DNA of 64,000 nt from Parelaphostrongylus tenuis. Lineage: Eukaryota > Nematoda > Chromadorea > Rhabditida > Metastrongylidae. Both the position numbers and the translations under genes were made by a program. Positions 20,844 through 32,800 of the stretch are shown one piece after another (the first letter of the stretch is position 1; every line of letters starts with the position of its first letter). The stretch covers positions 62,001 to 126,000 of the forward strand of contig JAHQIW010000158.1 in assembly GCA_019055375.1 (NCBI GenBank), written 5' to 3'. The notes beneath the pieces are model-generated. The model did no database searches and was not told where the DNA came from. It saw only the letters and a program-made list of their open reading frames with translations.

Positions 20844-23800
20844 GTGAGTGTTTACGTTTGCTGTTTTTTCTTACTTCCTATCGTAATATATGCTAGGAAC
20901 AACTGTTACAGCACTCTATGATTCTTTGAAAATCCTAACAAATTAGTCTTATGCACCTTTACCGTTCCAGATTTTGCGCACGAACAGTGAATTCTGCAAA
21001 ATTCGAGCATTTGAGTTAATGTTTTATGTCGGAATTCTCGACTGTATTCAATTGATCGCTAACATTTATTGTGGAATTCTCACCATATGGCCATCTATGG
21101 ACATTCATCTTCCATATCTTAATCCGGTTTGGAATTTTGTTGTAAAATGTTTAACTCTTTAGTTCAACGCAGTGTTCAAAAAATCGCGCAGATCAACTGA
21201 TTTCCAATATAATTGACGTGTTATTAATCTAGCAGCTTTTTTTCTTTTAACCCTTAGAAGCCTGTGCGCGACGTCACCACGGATTGACGAGATGCACTAG
21301 CCAGTGGCGTGGATCGCAGATAGGTTTGCTGTTTCTCACTTCGACAAACTCTTTCGCAAGTCAATTGGGACTCATCAATAACTTCTATCTACAACTGACA
21401 GTTTTGGCTAGGTTGTATAAGTCTTAACTATCTCGTAATGCTTAGGGAGGTCTTCTAAGTGGAAAAAGTTGATTGTTCTTGTTAATATTAACGTTTTTAG
21501 ATCATGGGCGCCACTACGAACGTGGCGTGGGTGGGCCTCTTTCCCTTGTCATTTACTGTATCTCTATATCGTCTACTGATAATTCGAAAACGTGCCGATC
21601 CGAAGTCAAATTTTCCACAAGTAGTAAAGGTGAGTCGAGTATAAAAAAGGTGAAGTTTGTATTATGATTTTCTCACCTCGGTTTCCAAAAGCCACGTGTA
21701 GGTTTTTTCTGAAGTCTTGAAAGGGAAGTATTAAGACGATATCCTCTTGAACTTAAGCAGTTATCTATCTATTCAAAGAAAAATGATAGCTTCAGTTTTA
21801 CGACTAACTATGAGAATGAAAACGCTTTTGCGCTTCGTAGTAGTGCAACAATGCCTAAAAATCTATGGAAATAAATATCTGTTGAGCAATTGCATTTGTT
21901 CTAGGTTTGCACCTTTTTTTCGATTTTTGTGCTATTATGTATTACAAAGCTTGTTTTGAACACTTTTGCCTCGATTAATGAAAATATAGTAAGCAAATCT
22001 TGTTCCAAAACAAACTGTAAGCTCTGAAAATCAAAAATCAAAGCAGTAACTCTGAGCAATCTATTCGAAAAATTTGAACGCAGGCGTCATAAGGGCAAGT
22101 GACCTGAATTAGTGATGATGTCAGAAGCCAACGAGCTGTTAAGAAACATGAAGCACAACGTCGTTTTCAAAAATTCCGTTCTGATGCACGACTGATAGTA
22201 CAAGCGATCACCAACGTACTTTGCTTGAAAACGGTATCATAAGGCTTTCTAACCAGCAACTACATGCACAACTGTTCGAGAACTTGTGGAAGAGCTCATT
22301 GCAAGCATTCTAAACATTAAAGCTGTCTTGGTCCATCCATATATTAATATATATGCGCAAAATGTAAGAAATTTGGCAAAATAGTGCCGCTCGCTCTGAA
22401 TAACTACACATAAATCATTGAGTTCTTTTCCGTTATTCGAGAAAAAGAAGGAGCAACCCATTTCACTGGACAAGAAATTTCCAGAAGAGTGTTGGTATGC
22501 ATTCGAAGGCTTAAATTCCTGACTACTGTGCTACGTAACCATTATTAGAAACCTTTTTATAATGCCGTAGGAAAAAGAAAACTTTTGTGTTTCACACACA
22601 TATTTCTCGCAGGACAGAACTGTTTCCTGGAATTATGAGTAGCCGTTCGATAGCTTAAGTTTCGACACTGCCGTGTAGCAAGGAAAATAGTAATGACTTT
22701 CACGTAAGCGGCACATTTTTGTCGGATAATGTGTGCGCTGAGCGAGTTGTATGTTTGCCATGGATTCGATACACCGATTGATCGATCGTAGTGGTAGGAC
22801 CCATATGTGGAGTGCAGTTTTTTTGCTACTCAATCTGTGATTTATTTCCGCTTTGAAAGAAACTCTAGATAAGGAGTATGACTGTGATACTGCAAGGTTT
22901 CCTCTATGCGATCATATGGTTTTCGTATTTCCAGCTGAATATTGGCAAAAGCACGCGCCTGATGTAAGACATAATTATGTTCTGGATGCTGCAGCGTTAT
23001 AAAAAGATCTTTTAGAAAAATGATCGCGTAACACATTAGCCAGAGTAATAAGTTTTCGAATGATTACTACCACTCTTATGAAGAGATCGTGTCCAACGAA
23101 AAGAATCGTTTCCTCATTTGTTACCGGATAACAGAAAAGTACCAATGATTGCTCCGAGATATCGTCTGGGCTTCAACTGCCAAATCAGAACATTTCGTTT
23201 GTCGAGTGTATTGTGCCCTTTAGCGAGAAGTGAATCCTCAAAGAAACCTGCGATTATCAGCTTAGTGTTTCAAGACCGTCGAAGCTCCTCAACATCTGCC
23301 AAAAATGAAATTACATCTAAACAAGAACGTTCAAATTGGTACTCCATAGGTGGTTTGGGTGCGAAGGGATAGAGGAACGCATAATGATACGTACCATCAG
23401 GAAGCACGGTGCTGATTCGACCCTACCTCCAATGCTCTCTTGCAACAACGTGGAAGCGCCATCGCTCGTAGCACCGTCAACATCGTAAAGAAACCGACCC
23501 TACCAGCATTCTACCTATTTATTGAGATGAAATGCTCACGCTGCAGTCGAAACAACGCGAGAAATACTCGAAATGTATGTGGGCGATGCATGCGAGGAAA
23601 TCAGACGAATACTAGAAGTACTGAAGTCCGCATATTGAATGCGATGGTGAGTTACAAAGTAATAAAAGTAGCAGGTTCAGTCCATTACAGCGTCTCTCCT
23701 TGATGGGGATGGGGTAATTACCAGGGAGATGTTCTCTTGACACCTCGGCGAATATTATGGAAATCCTGAACGGCTGCTGTTCACATCGTTTGCAAAAAAA

Positions 23801-26800
23801 GATTGATTCTTCGCAGCAAGCAGCGGTGCATTGAGCTATCAGCGGTACAATAATTGAGTTCCGGGAAGCGAAGTTAGACAACGAAACGTTGTCTGACCCA
23901 CCATGTTTACCAAGCTGAGGCTGAAAGTGTCTTGGACGACTTCACTACCTCAAGAAATCATCGTTTCAAGCCAACAACGGCACTCATTTACAACAAAAAC
24001 ATACAAATTTCACTACTTTTTTGGACCCTGATCGATGTTATGACATGCGACAGGACACTTTGAAAATACCAGTTGAAGCTCGCCACTAATTTTCCGGAGA
24101 ACGTAATGGAATAGACCAGAGAACACTAAGCTTAAAAATAGGAATAGGTCAAAGAACAATTATGCAGTAAAAGAATTTTAGGGTGGCATATTACTGACGG
24201 TTGCGTGCTGTTTTGCGCTCTGGATATGTCAAATGACTTTCTCAGGAATCCTTTACGATCCCAACAGGTAAAAATGCTTAGGCATTCTTTATTAAAATAA
24301 AGTCCAGTGTTTATATGATGTGCAGATACGAAATTAAACATTTAATAGATTACTGGCCGACTCTGCGACGATTTCACCTTCTTCAGATCAATTGGGCATG
24401 TGATCTGCATTTACTCTACTTCATTGATCCGATTGCACAGTGCTTTAATCACTGTATGGATTCCAGTGCTTTTAGCATTTGAATCTTTATTCGCCTTCTT
24501 CTTGAATGTAGCAGAATGTCGTTTGAGCGAATCTCCTTGCAGTCTCGAGGATAGCCTGGCTGTGGCATCCCATAAGATGCCGGTGTTGTTGTGTTGTTGA
24601 CTGCCGGAGAGAGTTTAGGGGGGTGGGGTGGACCTCTGCTCCACGCCCGCAGTGACGACCATCACAACCACTCGGCCGCGCGCCCCGCCAATGTGCTGCT
24701 CAGTCCAATACTTTTACATTGTCGGCGAACTCAAGACACAAATCATCGTTCATATAGTAGACACAATCTTAAAATATCACCATGGACTGCGATCGTGATA
24801 CTTTTAAATACTAAACGTATTAGAATTTTTGCGGCTCGCACTTTTTAATTGAGCATTCATTTTGTCAAGACCCTTCCTTTCGTCACCCATCATCTGAAAA
24901 GGAAACCAATAGTGAAACGCGTAGAAGTATCAAGATCATCAGTTACGTCGAATTCAAAGTGAATCACCAACACGCCTTCTTTCGTAGATGCTTGTCAAAG
25001 CTCACAATTTGGTGTCACCTGTATGACCTGTTATCTCGTAGATCGTCGAATGACTAGAGCGTGGACCACTAATAATTTTTCCCTACAGCGTGTAACCCAA
25101 TGGATCCTCCTTGCTCTATAAATTCGTTGAGCGCAATATCTTATTTGAGCTATTCGTGAAGAAATTGTACCATTGGATCGGTGATGATCCCGCAGTGAGC
25201 TCGGCATCCCGAAGAGTCCAATCGGTAACGGCTCCCATCCATTAGCTGTATTCAAAACTCATCATGAGTCTGACCCACTTTATCCTTGATCGCGTGACGT
25301 GTATAAGGACATGTTTGATTTTCGGTCGCTAACGTAGGTCGATATTTCCACCTTTTATTTCAATTGCGAGATACGGAATGCTCCTAGCATCAACTTTTCG
25401 ACTGTTCGGTTAATGACTACAAGTGATTTTCTACCCTGCTTACGTAGCGACCAGATTTCTGATGCATACGATAAGCAAAGGTAAGTTGTGAGTCGAAAAG
25501 GTAAACACGGATTTGGATGTTCTTCGTCTTATTCATTACATCTTCGATGCTCTTGAACATTTGCCAAGTCACTTACCTCCTCCTGTTTGACTCTGGGAAT
25601 AGGTTCCTCATCACGCTGACTTCCCTGACTAGATAGACTTAACTGAAGCAGCTGGAGATTTTCATTCTATCAATGAGACATTCGAACCAATTCGTTCCTC
25701 ATCAATCCTTCTACAGGCGATGTTAAAACTGGTGAGCATTTGTACAACCTGGCTGACGCCCGATGTTATAAGGACGATATCATCAGTGAAGTAAAGGTGG
25801 TTTAATGGCCGACCGTCAATTTTCAATTCCAAGTCGTCCATTCTAATGTTCGTATGATGTCCTGGAGGAATGAAGTGGCTAATGTGTGAGCATAATCTTC
25901 TCACAAAGTGTTTCTTGGTTTCAAAATTTCACGAGGAGACGTCATAGTTGCATACGACTGTTCGCGATGTTCGATAACACGTTGTCTACAGAGGACTTTT
26001 ATATTCTCGTAATCATTTTTTTTGCCATATCAGATCACCAACAGCATAGTTCTAAATATATATCTAACATTAATAGTTTGCGCGCTTCTGCACGATTTTC
26101 ATGCGTTTCTCTCTCGCTCAGTTGTCATCAATGGTGGCATTCCTCTTCGAACATGATGGTATACGCAAAGCACATTCTGTGATTCTAAAGTTTTTGCTGA
26201 CAGCCAATGCAGACCGATGACATTAACAACGAATCAGTTTGCTCATTGTTAGGACAATCGTTTAAGAGACGCTTGTATTCTATTAGGATCAGCGCGTTGT
26301 TCTTTTCGTTCATCTGTTATATGTTCTTTTTATTACATACCCATCCTGTTTCGAGGTCGATGTGAATTCCTTTGAATCTAGAGTATGAGATAGGTTTCTA
26401 GATCTGGACTGCACTTAGATTCCGACTAGATGTTCTAACTGCGGTTATAATATGGAGGACTTCGTTCAAGCACTTCGTGGCTATGCACAATATTCTTGAG
26501 GTGGTTGATGTTTTAGACCACGTCTCTGCTGAATAACACAGAACTTTGAGAGCTGTTGAATCGAAAGGATGATAAGTAGTTTCAAGGTTATTAGTTTGTC
26601 GAGAAGCCTGGATGTGATCTAAGCTGCTGTCCTTCTTCTATCCAATTCTTCCGTCACGTTGTTCGCCATATTCATTGAAAATGTTAGGTACACATAAAGA
26701 TCTTCGTATCATAGAACTGTCTAGTCCGCATTTTTTGCCTACGCACCCTAGACTTTTCATGATTTGAGTTTTCATCCTACTGATGCGCAGTCCAGCTTTT

Positions 26801-29800
26801 TCCTGCTTTCTCACATTGATCTGTATCATGTGGAGTAGCGTAGTGATTGGACTATCTGCCACTTTTCTTCTAGCATACGACGTTTGTCAATTGTGTTTCA
26901 ATTTTTCTTTCAGCTAAAAGACTTACTAAGGAATGAAGACGGTGAGTGATTGAAAAAAATACTGTGAGACTTTTTGCTAAGATTATGAACGTATTTGTAT
27001 GAGTAATTTGCGGGTCGAATAGATCAATCGAATTTCTGGAAGGCAAAACTGTTGAAACGTCGCGCACCATTGTGTGAGTAAAGCCTGCTGTCAACAACTT
27101 CTTACCAGTTTACTCCGAGATAAATAAGAAGGGTTCTCCAAAAACACGAACTTTTAATCCGTTTTTCCAACTTTGTCACCTATTAATAATTGTTTAGGGT
27201 AATGACAAGCAAGACAGTAGGGAAATAAAAATGTTCACGTCAAAATGTTTAAGATGGGTGTGGTCGTACACGAGTGGAGAAGGCTCCCATATTCTCTCGC
27301 AGTTTGTATTCATAGCCACAATGCCATTTATTATATTCACCTTTTTCAACTACTTAGCGATTGCCGCAACTATATTCAGGGTTTGTTTGATTATACGTGA
27401 TATGACACCTATTTGTTTTTCCCATAATATTCAATGATTCCGAGTGCGGAGAGGTTAATGGCTAGAGGTGCTATTAAATAACGCTCAGCGCCACGGGCTC
27501 AGTCTCGCACCTGACTAATGTATTCTTCAATCATAATGAAGTCGGTACTCAGAACTTGCCTAGGAAGGGCTCTGTCACTCAAGTCTGAAGGTCTTTAAAG
27601 ATGAGAGATTTCAAGAGAGCTAACCGAATGAATAACAGATTCAAGAGAACGATGAATACATCAGAGAGCCAATCGAATGAATAAAGTACAGGAAGCCGCA
27701 AGAAATATGTCGTCGGTTCTGAACGAATAAATATTAAGAAATCATAATGATGAGTCAAAATTATTATCAGACCTTCACTGCACGTTTTTAATTTCGGCAT
27801 GCGCCAATGACACTGAGGATTGTTCATAAGAAGTACAGTGAGTCAAGAGGATAGGAGTGCAAGTAAATTTGAAGAGAATACATTCCTAAAAAGCAGTAAT
27901 GTGACCGCTAGACAAATATGACGGATGCTGTGTGATTGCAAGTAACGCATTCTACTTATTTAATTCGCCCTAATATGACTGTGACCACGAGATTAAGGGA
28001 GAACGAATTAAACAGAACAGTAAGTGCGGCAATGGTATTTTTGGAACTCGGAAAATTTTACGATCACTAGACAGATTAGACACTACTTAGAATGGCCGTT
28101 TGATTCGTTATGCAGCTAAGCACTAGTGTATGGCTGAACCACATTGAGATATCCACTAGCAGTGAGTAAAACGTCAAAAAATTACATATGAAGTACGCAA
28201 TATCGCCAACGTGTACAGTTCAGACCTCCAAAAAAGTCGCTTCTATCCCATATTCACTGAAAGTGTAGCAAGGATGACAAGTGATATGCGCATAAACAAG
28301 AACTGATGGATGCTAATAAGGTTCAAGAGTTGTCCAGAGTAACCACCAAAAACGCTTCGAGAAAGGCATAAGGTAAACTATTCATCTAAAAAAGGGTATT
28401 TAAATGGTCCGGAAATTAGATTGTAGCGATAACACTACATAAGATCTGAGAAATGGAGCCTAAATTGGGGATCAGATTAATACGCAATGACGGGATTAAG
28501 AGTATGATGAGAATCAAGCTCCCGGATGATACACATGAAGTGCGAGGAGCAGTCTTATGAGATTACATGCGTAATACGTAATAAGCAACAACTAGTCATG
28601 AGGGTGACAAGAGCTAATGGAGTGATGCGATGTGTGGGTGCAATGTCGGATACAACAGAATCAAATGCAACCTTAACTGGGGATTACGCTAAGCTGATTG
28701 AGTAGTATTCGCCATTCGAGGTGGCCTCATCGGAAATGGAGTAAGTTGCAGTCTTTTGGATGAGTGGGAACATGTCGATGCGATTAAAGCTAACACGGTG
28801 CTTAAGAAATGGAGTGGTATAGCAGTAGATTATATTTAGACTACTTACTGAAGACGCTTAGCTTGATTTTAGTTCAGACGTATCAATATAGAGGCGAGCA
28901 GACAAGATAAATTAAGAAGACAAGCACTGAGACCGGATGTCTGGCGACTTTAAAGAGACATTAATGAGGAATCGAAGCACAGACCGAGAAAGAGCACGAC
29001 AAGATTACTGACGATATCAAAAAGATCGACTGTTTTTGAAACCCCAAAAAACATTCAATAATCCAAAAAAAAGAATGATTTAAGCTCAAAAAGGGTGGTA
29101 GCCCAGGGTCATACACCGGTGTTTCGGAGGTTCGGCCTCCTTCATCAGTGACCCCCGCCCACATTCAGCCCTGCACTTGAAGCAAGGAGGGTGGCGTATG
29201 TGGTGATGGCACAGTGTACTATGACCTGTACCATCACCACCTCTCAGTGATAGGATTTTGCTGTTAGATCAAAACTATATCAAAACGATCGATGTTTTGA
29301 AAACCCCCAAAAACTTCAATCCTTGCTTTCAATGAAGGGCTGAATGTGGGGCGGGGGTCACTGATGAGGAGGACGAACCTCCGAAAACACCGGTGTATAC
29401 CCTGGCGCTAAAAACCCTTTTTTTGAGCTTAATCCATTCTTTTTTTGGAAGTATATTGAATGTTTTTGGGGGTTTCAAAAACAGTCGATCTTTGATATAG
29501 TTTTGATCTAACAGCAAAAATCTATCGGACTGAGAGGTGGTGATGGTACCAGTGTCATAGTACACTGTGCCATCAACACATACGCCACCCTCCGTGCTTC
29601 AAGCAGGGTGAATGTGGGGCCGGGGGTCACTGATGAGGAGGACGAACCTCGAAACACCGTGTATGACTGGCTTACCAACCCCCTTTTTGAGCTTAAATCA
29701 TTCTTTTTTTGGAATTATATTGATGTTTTTGGGGGGTTTCAAAACAGTCGATCTCTTTGATATAGTTTTGATATAACAGCAAAAATCTATCGCCCCCTGA

Positions 29801-32800
29801 GAGGTGGTGAGGGTTACAGTGTCCATAGTACACTGTGCACATCACCCCACATACGCACCTCCTTGCTTCAATGCAGGGCTGGAATGTGGGGCGGGGGGTC
29901 ACTGGATGAGGAGGACGAACCTCCGAAACACCGGTGTAGAACCCTGGGCTTACCAAACCCCTTTTTGAGCTTAAATCATTTCTTTTTTTTGGATTAGATT
30001 ACTGACCTTTGTAAGGAGAGGGTATCTAGGGCAAAAGACCTTTCGGATGATGATGATTGGAAGGGTGCTTGAGCATACATGAGGGTAAGAAGGTTGACAG
30101 CGACCTGAGATGCATGAGCGCGTTATTGGAATGTTTTAGAGATTGTACATACTCTCAAACGGATAAGAGGAGCCTACTCAATTAATTGAACGGTTAAGCT
30201 TATACAAGAAGGCAAGCAATAGGGTTTGGACGTAGGCTACCACGAAGCAATTTGAGGCGAATAAAGTGTCATCAGAGGCGCGCCCTTTGACATTCGCTCG
30301 CAAGTTTTTTCTGTCCGTCCTTTGTCTAAAAACCGTTCGAAATGCCAGCTGCAAGCCAAAAGCTATCCGTCCGCCGGCCCAACTCTCTAACCGACGCGAT
30401 GACTCATTGCCTGACATTTTTAATTATGTACAATTAGAATATTTCATCATATCTTTCCCTTCGAGTGTTTTCTTAAGCCACAGCTCAAATTTCAGCATGC
30501 CTGGTAATCATTTTATACCCCACGCATGTCAGTGATCTCTTTGAGAAGGCTGACTTATGGAGCCCGATACATGTGTTTCGATCTTGCGACCTCGTCAGTC
30601 GGGCAGTTACCCTTTCTCGTCTTTTGCCAATCCTGCGCGGGTGCTCCACTCCCCACACTAAGAGTTAGCGACGACGAACGTGTTACATTCTATGTCCAGT
30701 GAAATTATCACCGAACACAGAGCGTTGTACACTCGAGTGTTCTTGGCTAATATACATAATATGATTATAAATATTAAGAAAACTTGAAAATATGATGATA
30801 AATGGTTCAAAAAATGATTACCAGGCATACTGAGATTCGAGCTGTGGTCTTAAGAAAACACTCGAAGCGAAAGATATGATATATTGAATATACTAGCCAC
30901 GAGCAATCGAGTGCACAACACTCTGAGTTTGGTGATAATTTCATTGGACATAGAGCGTAAGACGTTCGTCGTCGCTAACTCTTAGTGTGGGGCTGGAGCA
31001 CCCACACAGGATTGGAAAAAGACGAGAAAGGGTAACTGCCCGACTGACGAGATTGCAAGATCGAAATGCGTGTATCGAGCTCTATGAGCAGCCCTCTTTA
31101 ATAGACCATTGACATGCGGGCTCAAAAAATGACTGCCAGGCATTAAAATATTAATTAGTTAACGATATTCACATGTTTCAGCGTAAGCGAGAAGCAGGTA
31201 GATAGCTGTTGTTACTGCTGTTGTAGAAGGTTTTTGTTGTTAAGATAAATTTTTTCCAAACCGCATCCGGAGGCGATTGTCATTTCACTGAGCAGAATAA
31301 AAAAGCTCCAATCCTCCTTTCATTTTTTTCAGATGAAACAAGGATTCAATACTATTCAAAAGGTCGAACTTCGTTTGATTATTCATGCCGCAATTTTATT
31401 TCTGGTGTTGACTAGCTTGATTGCTTTCTGGCATTATTACAAAACCTTCTTCCCCGATTCGATATGGACGATATTTGCGATAAATCTTTACTATATGCTG
31501 TATTGCGGTTTGAATCCGCTTTTATACTTAGTGTGCTCGAGGTGAGTTGGTCGTCATAGATTGGCTTGTGGCGATATTTTCTGTACTGTAACAATTAGAA
31601 GATTTTATACAAAAGAGAGCAATTGCGGAAATTATTTTTCCCTCACAGAATTTTTCTCAAATGTACATGGTTATTTGAGTTTGATTCCTAACTTTCTAAG
31701 CTCTCGAACAAAGTGTAAACAACACTTTGGAATCTGTATAATGAAATGATATATTGCGATTATATCAAATTCCTAACAGTTTTGCGAACCATCTTTCCAC
31801 TGTACCCCTATCGACAATAACGGTATTTTTTGGTTATAAAGGAACAAATGAATTTCGACCTCATCCGCTGCACAAGAATTTTTTCATGGGAGTGTTGGTA
31901 TTCACTCGAAAGCTTAAATGTCTAGCTAGAGCTATACTTAGTCGGTTTCAAAAACAACCTTTCATAGCGTGTAACATCTAAAATAAAGTTAGGTTTCATA
32001 CCCCTTCATTTTTATCACGCGTATAATTCGGTGAAAGCACGAAAAACAAATGAAGATGTTAAGAAAATCCCGTAGTATCTGAGTCAATCATTTGATATGG
32101 ACTTTGAAAGTGGAGAATAAATTCCGAATTAAATAACAAGTTGCACCCCACATGTTTAACCCGCCCGGTCATCGATCGGTCGCTCCGCCCCCTCCTTTCC
32201 CCATCCATAGTTGGCCGGTAATATAGCGTCGAATATGTGAAATTCGATCGTTTTTTTCTTTGCTGCACTGCAGAGAAACTGTTTTTTCCAGAAAATATGC
32301 ATAGTGACGAAAAACTTGCATATTACGCTATTGAACGGTTACTAATTGTCTACAGAAAAAGCTCTGTCCGGCGAGGTGCAAACGAAATCATTTCTTTTTT
32401 CCAAAGCTCTTCGAAAGGAACTTCCCCAAAAAGCGAACACATGTTTGAGCTCCTCGAGACTTGTGCTAAAAAGGGTATCAGCAATCTAAGGAAGGCTTTT
32501 TGTCCAGCGAAATATAAGCGAGATAATGATATAACATGTTACGGTCTGTTAGGTTTAGTGCTATACAGGCACCTGTTTCGCTCTATTGGAACTCATCAAT
32601 AGCACCCTCCCTCTGTTCAGCCGATCCCCTGAGGTAAAATGATCCTCTATAAAGAAATCGATGCCGAGTAGTAAATCAGTTCAAGTCAGATGATAGAGTT
32701 ATCTGACATTGTGGTGACCGGCAGTCAAGGATTATTTCTAATATCTAATGAATTAATCAATTATCTAATTAGCTATTTATTTAATAATTTATTTATTTAT

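Larger units (their letters stand above)
29013..29995. mobile_element. Hammerhead family B composite element (one minus unit, three plus units)
   Basis: The element is bounded by the 11-bp direct repeat agattactgac at 29002-29012 and 29996-30006. A minus-strand unit (about 29013-29320) is joined head-on to plus-strand units of about 265-270 bp in tandem (HHRs at 29355, 29624 and 29896). Units share 'tttgatatagttttgat', 'aacagcaaaa', 'agaggtggtga' and 'cagtgt..tagtacactgtgc' blocks. There is no ORF. It lies in intron 5 of the chemoreceptor gene. Every unit differs from the others by single-base indels, many in homopolymers. Confidence 0.75.
30440..31150. mobile_element. Hammerhead family C element (inverted pair)
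   Basis: A minus-oriented unit (about 30447-30760) faces a plus-oriented unit (about 30805-31150), with 45 bp of AT-rich DNA between. Shared blocks include 'gttagcgacgacgaacg', 'gacgagaaagggtaactgcccg' and 'atgattaccaggcata'. I could not define a clean target-site duplication: only short 'ttaatta' matches flank it. It lies in intron 5 of the chemoreceptor gene, 440 bp past the family B element. Confidence 0.7.

Noticed and set aside
21360..21400. Hammerhead-like 'ttgatgagtccc' on the minus strand
   Set aside because: The first core base is wrong, and stem I and the GAAA position do not pair. Treated as chance.
21250..21420. Block conserved between the two chemoreceptor copies, at first read as a missing TM3 exon
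   Set aside because: Every frame has stops, the acceptor is lost in the other copy, and the seven chosen exons already give seven membrane segments and a normal length. It is duplicated intron sequence.
31599..31749. Alternative last exon of the chemoreceptor (frame RRFYTKES.. to TGA)
   Set aside because: The phase fits, and a CS-R-RF junction is plausible, but the downstream exon at 33476 gives a better GPCR tail (NIRRTF) and a better TACTTCAG acceptor. It could still be an alternative 3' end, since aataaa lies at 31982.
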